Of a stretch of 6,277 bases of DNA, positions 1-6,044 are shown piece by piece. The stretch is from the NCBI GenBank assembly GCA_026225435.1, contig JAMFST010001415.1:1-6277 (forward strand), in the 5' to 3' direction. The position numbers and the translations under genes are program-made. Every line of letters starts with the position of its first letter. The stretch's first letter is position 1. Under the pieces are notes generated by a model. It had not been told where the DNA came from and ran no database searches. It worked only from the letters and a program-made list of their open reading frames with translations. The DNA comes from Labilithrix luteola (GTDB taxonomy: Bacteria > Myxococcota_A > Polyangia > Polyangiales > Polyangiaceae).

Positions 1-635
1 CACATGCCGCAGAGCAGGCCGTAAGAGAGCACCGAGTGCACCAGCAGCCCGGTGCGCGCCACCATCAGCTCGCCGGAGAGGCGGTGCACGTCGATGGCGT
101 GGAGCAGCCCGTAGGCGAGCGAGACCACCTCGGCCCCCTTCTCGATGGCGACGCGGGCGATGGCGCTGTCGCCCGCCGACACTCCCCAGTGCTTGATGAC
201 CCCTTCCTTCACCATCGACTGCAGCAGCTCGGGCGCCTCGTCGAGGGTCAGCGCCTGCAAGCTCGGGTTGTGGAGCAGCACCAGCGGGAGCACGTTGCGC
301 CCGAGCCGCTTGGCGCTGCGCTCGACCGAGTCGCGCAGCCAGCCGCGGTCGAAGCGCTTGCGCGGTGGCTCCTGGGTGCGATCGAGCCCGATGCGGGTGA
401 CGACGGTGACGTCCTCGCGGTCGCCGACCACCCTGCCGAGCAGCCGCTCCATCTTCCCCGCGCCGTACGCGTCGCAGGTGTCGATGAGGGTGATCCCGAG
501 GTCGAGAGCGCGGCGCACCACCGCCTCGGCGTCCTCGGGAGAGACCGGACCGTAGGCTTCGCCTGCCAGACCCCAGGTGCCGAGGGACAGCTCGGACACG
601 ACGAGGCCCGTCTTGCCGAGGACGCGCGTTCGCAC
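1..635 (-). CDS. Aldo/keto reductase, C-terminus cut off by the window edge
   Basis: NAD(P)H-dependent oxidoreductase of the aldo/keto reductase superfamily, a cytosolic TIM barrel acting on carbonyl substrates; the substrate is not predictable. About 211 residues are visible of the usual 300-340. The N-terminus reads RTRVLGKTGLVVSELSLGTWG, a classic AKR opening. The catalytic Asp and Tyr are D52 and Y57 (IDTCDAYG), and the catalytic His is H122 (LVLLHNPS). The tetrad Lys position, in VVTRIG, is Arg81. Later parts include VIKHWGVSAGD and a SLAYGLLHA strand. The start is GTG at 635: an in-frame stop lies six codons upstream, no other start codon intervenes, and the conserved opening follows directly. 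No clear Shine-Dalgarno sequence is visible. The gene lies 15 bases behind the membrane glycosyltransferase gene, so it is probably co-transcribed. The family call is secure. Activity is uncertain because of Arg81. Confidence 0.92.
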   Translation of the reverse strand, partial: MRTRVLGKTGLVVSELSLGTWGLAGEAYGPVSPEDAEAVVRRALDLGITLIDTCDAYGAGKMERLLGRVVGDREDVTVVTRIGLDRTQEPPRKRFDRGWLRDSVERSAKRLGRNVLPLVLLHNPSLQALTLDEAPELLQSMVKEGVIKHWGVSAGDSAIARVAIEKGAEVVSLAYGLLHAIDVHRLSGELMVARTGLLVHSVLSYGLLCGM

Positions 636-650
636 GGGTTGTCTTTTACG

Positions 651-2750
651 TCATCTCGCGGGCGGGCGAGCGAACCAATGGTGGAAGACGGCGATCCGGT
701 GGGAGAAGCGCAGCTCCACGGTCGCGGTCGCGCCGCCGGCGAGGCCTGACAGGCCCGCGAGCGGGTACGTGACCTCGTCGAGCTCGGCGGCCGGGACCGA
801 GACGGTGCGATCGCCGATGACCGCCTCGAAGGGGGCGTCGCTGCCGTAGCGGAGCACCCCGACGCAGCCGTCGCAGCCCGCGTTGGCGGGAAGGCGCACG
901 ACGAAGCGCTCGACCGCGCGCCGCCCGCGTCCGCCGTCCACCACCCGCACACCGGTGTCGAGCGTCGTCGCGCCGATGACCTCGTCGGCGAGGGTCGTGT
1001 CGAGCCGCGCGTAGCCGTGGGCGCTCTCGCTCTCCAGGTCGGCGACATCGACCTGATCGAAGATCTCCGAGCCCGCGGGGAGTGACCACGGGAGCTCGCC
1101 CGAGCCGAGCGCGGCGCGGTCGGCGCGGAAGGCGGTCATCACCGTGTCGCCGAGGATGCTCGCCTGCACCTCGCGGGTCGCCAGCGGCTGGCCGAGCAGC
1201 CACGGCAGCGCGAACCACTGCGGGTAGACGGCGAAGACGTCGGGGAAGCTCGCCGGGCTCTCGCGCACCAGCTTCTCGTAGTGCTCGAAGCGCGAGGCCT
1301 GCCCGGCGACCCAGTAGTGCCCCTCGCTCGGCGTGGTCAGCCCGACGATGTCGAACGTCTTGTGGTCGCCGAAGTAGGCGATCGCCCCGGTGTCGTTCAC
1401 GCCGACCCGCGCCTCGGGGGGCAGGCTCGTCTTCACCCAGCGACCGAGCGAGGCCTGCTGCCGGTCGATCCCGCTGGCCGAGTCGACCACGTCGTCGATG
1501 ACCGCGGGGAGGTGCCACGCGAGGAGCATCACCAGCGGGGCGAGCAGGCCCGCGGTGAGCAGCGGCGCGAGCCACGGCCAGCGCAGATCGCGCGGGAGCA
1601 GGCGAGCCAGCCGGCCCGAGAGGAGCGCGGCGAAGCAGGCGACGCCCACGATCCAGCCGGTGGCGAACGGCCAGAGGTAGCGCAGGCGGTTCCACAAGAA
1701 GGTGACGTAAGTGCAGGGGACGAAGAGGAGCGCCGCGAGGCCGAGGACGAGCACCACGTGATTGCGCGTGCTGCGCCGCGCGCCGAGGACGAGGGCGACG
1801 AGCCCGGCGCACAGGATCAGCGCGCCGTGCGGGGGGAGAAACTCGGCCGAGTAAGGGCCGCCGTCGAGCAGGCTGGTGACGGCCATGACCACGTTGTCGC
1901 CCACGGCGTCGAGCAGCGCGCCCGGGCCCACCAGGTACGGATCGCCCGAGAGCAGCTTCACCTGCGCCGTGGAGCTGGTCGCCTGACCGGTCGTCGCCAG
2001 GAGCAGCAGGGTGGGGAGGGCCGCACCGACCGCGACGACGCCCGCGCGGCGAAGACGGGCGGGGAGCGGCAGCCGTCGATCCGCGACGAGCATGAGCGCC
2101 ACCAGCACCGTCAGCGCCGCGCCCTCCGGACGAAAGAGCGGACCGAGCCACGCCAGGGCCACGGTCTGCCGCCAGCGCCCGCGCAGCGGTACGTCGTCGT
2201 CGGTCTGCTCCGCCGCCAGCCGCGCCAGCCGGGCGAGCACCCAGGCGAACGGCACCACCTCCATCCCGCTGGCGGCGAACCAGGCGAACGGCGAGAAGGC
2301 GACCACCAGCGCCGCAGCGAAGAAGGCGGCCACCTCGGCGTTCGCGCGCGCCATCGTGTCGCCCGCGTCGCCGGAAGCCAGCCGCCGGGTCAGCGCCGCC
2401 GCCTCCCAGGCGACCCCGGCCAGCGCCACGAACGACATCCCCCAGGCGCCCCACAGGATCGACTCCCCGCGCAGCCCGGCGCCGTAGAACGCGGCGAGCA
2501 GCACCGGCCAGGCGAAGCTCGTCCCGCCGCTCGAGCGCGGCTCCCCCGCCTGGAACCGCAGCGGGTGCCCCTCGACGTACGCGCGGGCGTACTGGAAATG
2601 AATGTAGGCGTCGTCCAGCGTCGCCCCCGGATGCCCGAGGCGCTGGAGCACCGGCCGCAAGGTCGCGCTCGCGACCGCCGCCATCCCCAGCGCGATCAGC
2701 GACGCGAGCCAGACGCGCGGCGATCGAAGCAGCAGGCGAAGGCGCACCAT
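651..2750 (-). CDS. Polytopic membrane glycosyltransferase, GT-C fold (GT39/AftB-like)
   Basis: A 699-residue inner-membrane protein likely to transfer a sugar from a polyprenyl-phosphate donor to an acceptor on the periplasmic side; donor and acceptor are unknown. A first hydrophobic segment (about 13-31) is followed by D46-D47-A-Y-I, the Asp motif in the first external loop of GT-C enzymes, then a GHPLRF..GE stretch. Further family-type motifs are S161-G-M-E164 and R207-P-E-G210. I count about ten hydrophobic segments up to residue 417. A soluble domain of about 280 residues follows, presumably periplasmic, opening with RVGVNDTGAIAYFGD (452-462) and D-I-V-G-L, as in related proteins, and carrying a CxxC at 626-629. 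The start is ATG at 2750. The frame stays open for 209 more codons upstream, but those are antisense to trmB and have no membrane character. No good ribosome site is visible. An aldo/keto reductase gene follows closely. GT-C fold membership is likely; the exact family is inferred from remembered motifs. Confidence 0.85.
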   Translation of the reverse strand: MVRLRLLLRSPRVWLASLIALGMAAVASATLRPVLQRLGHPGATLDDAYIHFQYARAYVEGHPLRFQAGEPRSSGGTSFAWPVLLAAFYGAGLRGESILWGAWGMSFVALAGVAWEAAALTRRLASGDAGDTMARANAEVAAFFAAALVVAFSPFAWFAASGMEVVPFAWVLARLARLAAEQTDDDVPLRGRWRQTVALAWLGPLFRPEGAALTVLVALMLVADRRLPLPARLRRAGVVAVGAALPTLLLLATTGQATSSTAQVKLLSGDPYLVGPGALLDAVGDNVVMAVTSLLDGGPYSAEFLPPHGALILCAGLVALVLGARRSTRNHVVLVLGLAALLFVPCTYVTFLWNRLRYLWPFATGWIVGVACFAALLSGRLARLLPRDLRWPWLAPLLTAGLLAPLVMLLAWHLPAVIDDVVDSASGIDRQQASLGRWVKTSLPPEARVGVNDTGAIAYFGDHKTFDIVGLTTPSEGHYWVAGQASRFEHYEKLVRESPASFPDVFAVYPQWFALPWLLGQPLATREVQASILGDTVMTAFRADRAALGSGELPWSLPAGSEIFDQVDVADLESESAHGYARLDTTLADEVIGATTLDTGVRVVDGGRGRRAVERFVVRLPANAGCDGCVGVLRYGSDAPFEAVIGDRTVSVPAAELDEVTYPLAGLSGLAGGATATVELRFSHRIAVFHHWFARPPAR

Positions 2751-2783
2751 CGGGGACCGGCTATCGGCTATAGCAGCCGCCCC
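2751..2783. promoter_or_regulatory. Divergent intergenic region with tandem repeat and palindrome
   Basis: These 33 bases separate the divergent glycosyltransferase and trmB starts, so both promoters must overlap here or lie inside the opposing genes. CGGCTAT occurs twice head to tail (2758-2764 and 2765-2771), and GCTATAGC (2767-2774) is a perfect 8-base palindrome. The palindrome gives a TATAGC sequence on each strand, resembling a sigma-70 minus-10 box; it would start transcription only a few bases before each start codon. I see no convincing minus-35 box in either direction. A regulator-binding role is inference. Confidence 0.35.
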
Positions 2784-3434
2784 GTGTCCGCCGAGCCTCC
2801 TGCGCCGCGCCCGAATCCCTACGCCGATGCTCCGCGTCTCCCCGGTCCCCCGGGCGACCGCTCGCCCGTCGACGCGCGCACCCTGGTGAAGGGGGAGCTC
2901 CTCGAGCTCGAGATCGGCCCGGGCCGCGGCGGCTTCGTCTTCGAGCGCCTCGCCGCCGAGCCGACGGCCGGTCTCATCGGTCTCGAGGTGCGCCGCAAGT
3001 GGGCCACCATCGTCGACAAGCGTCTGGCCAATCTCGGCCTCGGCCCCCGCGGCCGCGTCTTCGCCGAGGACGCCAAGGAGGCGATGCTCCGCCTCGGCCC
3101 GGACGGCGTCTTTCGCCGCGCCTACCTGCATTTCCCCGATCCTTGGTGGAAGAAGCGCCACACCAAGCGGCTGGTGATGGGGGACGTCTTCCTCGAGCAG
3201 GTCGCCCGGCTCCTGGCGCCCGGCGGGGAGCTCTTCGTCCAGACCGACGTGGAGATGCGCGCCGAGCAGTACCTGGCGCAGATTGGCGCATCGCCCGACT
3301 TCGTCCCCGGCGGCGACGTCCCGGGAGATCCGCGCCTGGCGGAAAATCCTTACAATGCCCGCAGCCCGCGCGAGCACCGCGCCATCGCCGACGGGTTGCC
3401 GGTGACCCGCATGCGATTCCTCCGCCGCGCCTGA
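2784..3434 (+). CDS. trmB: tRNA (guanine-N7-)-methyltransferase TrmB
   Basis: This cytosolic, SAM-dependent enzyme methylates N7 of G46 in the variable loop of many tRNAs (EC 2.1.1.33). The 216-residue product fits the short TrmB type. The SAM-binding motif is ELEIGPGRGGF (E43 to F51), followed by GLEVRRKW with acidic E68, then AEDAKE with D96. The diagnostic TrmB signature PDPWWKKRHTKR lies at 118-129, and a conserved T154-D155 sits after the final core strand. The C-terminus has SPREHRAIADGLPVTRMRF, matching the substrate-recognition end of the family. I chose GTG at 2784 because it is the only start in frame that gives the usual 40-residue lead-in (NPYADAPRLP) before the SAM motif. No Shine-Dalgarno is visible, so the start is less certain than the identity. 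The first 35 residues are Pro-rich. The kinase gene begins 35 bases downstream. Confidence 0.95.
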   Translation: MSAEPPAPRPNPYADAPRLPGPPGDRSPVDARTLVKGELLELEIGPGRGGFVFERLAAEPTAGLIGLEVRRKWATIVDKRLANLGLGPRGRVFAEDAKEAMLRLGPDGVFRRAYLHFPDPWWKKRHTKRLVMGDVFLEQVARLLAPGGELFVQTDVEMRAEQYLAQIGASPDFVPGGDVPGDPRLAENPYNARSPREHRAIADGLPVTRMRFLRRA

Positions 3435-3442
3435 CGAAGACT

Positions 3443-3465
3443 GTCGCGCCCGGACCGGCGTCGAC
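3443..3465 (+). other. Hairpin between trmB and the kinase gene
   Basis: GTCGCGCC (3443-3450) can pair with GGCG and CGAC (3457-3460 and 3462-3465), leaving T3461 as a single-base bulge and a six-base loop. It starts 9 bases after the trmB stop and ends 4 bases before the first ATG of the kinase. No T-run follows, so it is not a standard intrinsic terminator. It could weaken read-through, protect the trmB transcript end, or be chance in GC-rich DNA. Confidence 0.3.
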
Positions 3466-3471
3466 TACAAT
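3466..3471 (+). promoter_or_regulatory. Possible minus-10 box (TACAAT) before the kinase
   Basis: TACAAT differs by one base from the sigma-70 minus-10 consensus and stands out in GC-rich surroundings. It overlaps the first candidate ATG (3470) and lies 13 bases before the second (3485). If it is used, the kinase must start at 3485 on a nearly leaderless transcript. No good minus-35 box is seen at the proper distance, so this is weak evidence. Confidence 0.25.
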
Positions 3472-5020
3472 GCACCCCGAACCCATGGATGCCCAGTTTG
3501 GACCCGGCTTCCAGGTGTCGGGGAGCGTCACGCTCGTTCGCCAGCTCGGTCAGGGCGGCATGGGCAGCGTGTGGATCGCCGAGCACCGGACCCTGCACAC
3601 GCAGGTCGTGGTGAAGTTCATGGCGCCGGAGCTGGCGCAGGACCCGACGCACCTGGCGCGCTTCTCGCGCGAAGCCGCGGCCGCCTCGCAGGTGAAGAGC
3701 CCGCACGTGGTGCAGATCTTCGATCACGGCGTCACGCCCGAGGGGATCCCGTACATCGTCATGGAGCTGCTCGAGGGGCACGACCTCGGCGCGCACATGA
3801 AGACGCGGCGCCTCTCGTTCTCCGAGATCGTCAAGATCATCGGCCAGCTCGCCAAGGCGCTCACCCGCGCGCACGACCGCGGCATCATCCACCGCGACAT
3901 CAAGCCGGAGAACGTCTTTCTCTGCGACACCGACGACGACGAGCCGTTCGTGAAGCTCCTCGACTTCGGCATCGCCAAAGGGACGAGCGAGGGGAGCCAG
4001 AGCGGCCTGTCGAACCACACCAGCACCGGCTCGCTGGTCGGCTCGCCGCTGTACATGTCGCCGGAGCAGATCATCGGCGCCAAGCAGATCGACCTGCGCA
4101 CCGATCTCTGGTCGCTCGGCGTGGTCACCTACGTCGCGGTCACCGGCGGCCTGCTCCCCTTCGAGGCGGACAACATCGGCGCGCTGGCGCTGATCATCAA
4201 CTCGATGCCGCCGCCGGTCCCCTCGCAGATCAGCCGGGACCTCCCCGTCGGCTTCGACGCCTGGTTCGCGCGCGCCTGCGCCAAGGAGAAGCACGACCGC
4301 TTCGGCTCCGCCAAGGAGCTGGCCGAGGCGCTGGCCGTGGCGCTCGGCACCGCGCGGCCACCGATGAACAGCGTCATCGGCGACCTGATGGACCGGCGTC
4401 CGTCGTCGCCGAACCTGCCTTCTTCACACCCGGTGGCCCTGTCGGCCACGGCGTCGCCGGTCAGCTCGTCGGTCCCTTCGCCGAACCTCGTGGTCAAGCC
4501 GCGCGGGCGCAAGACGGCGGTGACGGTGGCCGCGGTCGCGGCGACGGCGACCGTCGTGGGGTTCCTCGCCATCGTGGGCTTCTTCGCGCGGCACTCGGCG
4601 GGCACGACGGACAGCGCCAGCGCCGCCAACGGTGCCAGCGCGGCGTCCGCTCCCTCCTCCGCGGGAGCGACAGGCGCGATCGCGCCCGCGGCCGAGACGG
4701 CGCTCCCCCCGTCGCTCGCCGTCTCCGCGGCGGCAGCCGCAGCCGTCGCGGTCGCGCCTCCGCCCCCCGCGCCGCTGCCGTCGACCCTGCCCGCGCCGGC
4801 GTCGCCCACGTCCCCGCCGGTGCCGGGTGCGGGCACCCCGGCGCCGCCTCCGGTCACGCCACCCGCGACGGCTCACGGACATTCGGGTAAGACGCGAGGT
4901 CCGGCAGCAGCTCCGGCCGCTCCGCCGCCCGCCGCGGCTGCCCCTGCCGCGCCGGCACCCGCTCCTGCTCCTGCTCCTGCTCCTGCAAATCGCCCGAAAT
5001 CCGACGAAAGTGAAATCTGA
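3470..5020 (+). CDS. Membrane-anchored Ser/Thr protein kinase (Hanks type)
   Basis: Phosphorylates Ser/Thr on unknown targets. The 516-residue product has a complete N-terminal kinase domain (about 20-290): Gly loop LGQGGMGSVW (26-35), ATP-anchoring K49, helix C E68, catalytic loop HRDIKPEN (141-148, D143), DFG (165-167) and SPE (197-199). The activation segment is rich in Ser and Thr (172-192), offering autophosphorylation sites. A Ser/Pro-rich juxtamembrane stretch leads to one transmembrane helix (about 350-373) preceded by R345, R347 and K348, which fits the kinase domain being in the cytosol. The outer tail (374-516) is almost only Ala, Pro, Ser and Thr, ending in a charged SDESEI; there is no PASTA or other sensor domain. 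The start is uncertain: ATG 3470 or ATG 3485 (511 aa), neither with a Shine-Dalgarno. The stop overlaps the next gene by 11 bases, suggesting coupled translation. All catalytic residues are present, so it should be active. Confidence 0.93.
   Translation: MHPEPMDAQFGPGFQVSGSVTLVRQLGQGGMGSVWIAEHRTLHTQVVVKFMAPELAQDPTHLARFSREAAAASQVKSPHVVQIFDHGVTPEGIPYIVMELLEGHDLGAHMKTRRLSFSEIVKIIGQLAKALTRAHDRGIIHRDIKPENVFLCDTDDDEPFVKLLDFGIAKGTSEGSQSGLSNHTSTGSLVGSPLYMSPEQIIGAKQIDLRTDLWSLGVVTYVAVTGGLLPFEADNIGALALIINSMPPPVPSQISRDLPVGFDAWFARACAKEKHDRFGSAKELAEALAVALGTARPPMNSVIGDLMDRRPSSPNLPSSHPVALSATASPVSSSVPSPNLVVKPRGRKTAVTVAAVAATATVVGFLAIVGFFARHSAGTTDSASAANGASAASAPSSAGATGAIAPAAETALPPSLAVSAAAAAAVAVAPPPPAPLPSTLPAPASPTSPPVPGAGTPAPPPVTPPATAHGHSGKTRGPAAAPAAPPPAAAAPAAPAPAPAPAPAPANRPKSDESEI
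4961..4984. repeat. Hexanucleotide tandem repeat (GCTCCT)4 in the kinase tail
   Basis: Four perfect in-frame copies of GCTCCT encode Ala-Pro repeats close to the kinase C-terminus. The codons all end in T, unlike the surrounding genes where third positions are almost always G or C. That points to recent expansion by slippage. Because the unit is six bases, copy changes would lengthen or shorten the tail without shifting frame. Confidence 0.8.
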
Positions 5021-6044
5021 CCGTTCGCGCCGCGCGCTTCGCCTCCTGCTCGTGTCGGCGCTGAGCGCGCCGGTCTTCGTCTCCGCCGTCCCTGCCTTCT
5101 CCGCGCCGACCGCGGCGGACATGGAGACCGCGCGCACTCTCTTCACGGAGGGCAAGGCGCTGCGCGACAAGGGGGATCTCCCGGGCGCCCTCGATCGCTT
5201 CCGCGCCGCGCACGCGCTCGGCCGCACGCCGATCACCGGCGTGGAGCTGGGGCGCACCCTCGTCCTGATGGGCCGGTTGACCGAGGCGCGCGAGGTGCTC
5301 CTCGAGGTCTCGCACATCGTGGTGGACCCCAACGAGTCGCCCGCGCGCCTGGCCGCCCGCAAGGACGCCTCGGACCTCGTCGAGTCGATCCGCCCGCGCA
5401 TTCCCTCGCTGGTCATCACCTTTTCCGATCTGCCGCCGGGCACGCCGACGCCCGCGGTGATCATCGACGGCGTGTCGGTCCCCTCGGCGGCGACCTCCTT
5501 GCCGCGCAAGGTCGATCCCGGTCCGCACGAGGTGACCGCGACGCTCGCCAGTGGCCCCCAGCGGACGTTGAAGATCATGGCGAAAGAAGGGGAGACGGTC
5601 CCGGTGGCCTTCGCCTTCGGAGATGATGCGAAGCTGCCGGCGCCCTTGCCAGTGGCCGCCACACCGCCGGTGACGGGTGAGGCGGCGCCTGCTCCGGCGC
5701 CGGCGGCTCAGGCGGGGGTCCCGGCGTTGACGTGGGTGGGGATCAGCCTCGCGGGTGCCGGGGTGATCGCCGGCGCCGTGACGGGCGGCATCGTGCTCAG
5801 CGAGGCGAACAGCATCAAGAGCGCGCAGAACTGTGACGGCAGGAAGGTGTGCGGAGACAGCACCATCAACACCGCGAAGACGCTTTCGACGGTCTCGGAC
5901 GTCTCCTTCGGCGTGGCCGGCGCCGGGGCCATCCTCGCGGCCGTCAGCTTCTTCACCCGCGGTCAGCCGGCACCGGCGAGCGCTTCGGCGCACGTCGAGC
6001 CGTGGGTCGGCCTCGGCACCGCCGGGCTGAAGGGGGCGTTCTGA
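5010..6044 (+). CDS. Exported TPR/PEGA-like protein with C-terminal membrane hairpin
   Basis: A 344-residue protein of unknown function, of a kind I associate with myxobacterial kinase neighbourhoods. The N-terminus has basic residues (R5, R7, R8) and a hydrophobic stretch to about residue 26, a signal peptide with possible cleavage after A29 or A32. Residues 38-105 form TPR-like helices (ARTLFTEGKALRDKGDLPGAL, then GRLTEAREVLLEV). Residues 133-203 resemble a PEGA domain, with VIIDGVSV and DPGPHEVTATL. A Pro/Ala linker (204-235) follows, then two Gly/Ala-rich hydrophobic segments (241-263 and 294-315) enclosing C275 and C281. The C-terminus reads VGLGTAGLKGAF. The start GTG at 5010 lies inside the kinase gene, overlapping its end by 11 bases. 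The frame is open further upstream, but there it reads as Arg/Pro and poly-Leu and has no signal-peptide-like start. The tight overlap suggests it works with the kinase, perhaps as an envelope scaffold or sensor (inference). Confidence 0.85.
   Translation: MKSDRSRRALRLLLVSALSAPVFVSAVPAFSAPTAADMETARTLFTEGKALRDKGDLPGALDRFRAAHALGRTPITGVELGRTLVLMGRLTEAREVLLEVSHIVVDPNESPARLAARKDASDLVESIRPRIPSLVITFSDLPPGTPTPAVIIDGVSVPSAATSLPRKVDPGPHEVTATLASGPQRTLKIMAKEGETVPVAFAFGDDAKLPAPLPVAATPPVTGEAAPAPAPAAQAGVPALTWVGISLAGAGVIAGAVTGGIVLSEANSIKSAQNCDGRKVCGDSTINTAKTLSTVSDVSFGVAGAGAILAAVSFFTRGQPAPASASAHVEPWVGLGTAGLKGAF
6030..6036 (+). promoter_or_regulatory. Ribosome binding site for the lipoprotein gene
   Basis: AAGGGGG lies 7 bases before ATG 6044, inside the last codons of the preceding gene. 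It is the only good Shine-Dalgarno-like sequence before any start in this window and supports that start. Confidence 0.5.

Noticed and set aside
36..749. Plus-strand open frame of 237 codons near the left edge
   Set aside because: It is antisense to the aldo/keto reductase and the end of the glycosyltransferase; composition is typical of a shadow frame.
1281..2783. Long plus-strand open frame running into trmB
   Set aside because: It is antisense to the glycosyltransferase, and its translation is Arg/Gly/Glu-rich without motifs, as expected for a GC-rich shadow frame. TrmB has the usual length from GTG 2784.
2751..3377. A 209-codon upstream extension of the glycosyltransferase frame on the minus strand
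   Set aside because: It is fully antisense to trmB, whose motifs are unmistakable, and its translation has no membrane or domain character. The hydrophobic protein starts naturally at ATG 2750.
3351..3473. The 8-mer TACAATGC occurring at both 3351 and 3466
   Set aside because: The first copy lies inside trmB coding a conserved-looking YNAR stretch; two 8-base matches alone do not support a shared regulatory site.
3350..4294. Minus-strand open frame of 314 codons opposite the kinase
   Set aside because: It mirrors the kinase coding sequence and shows no domain, while the plus strand has all kinase motifs.
4632..5009. Upstream extension of the TPR/PEGA frame, including a poly-Leu stretch that could look like a membrane segment
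   Set aside because: It is the shifted reading of the kinase Ala/Pro tail; the Leu run is the GCTCCT repeat out of frame. GTG 5010 gives a proper signal peptide.
4424..5662. Minus-strand open frame of 412 codons opposite the kinase tail and TPR/PEGA gene
   Set aside because: The translation is Arg/Gly/Ser-rich low complexity produced by the repetitive Ala/Pro codons on the other strand.
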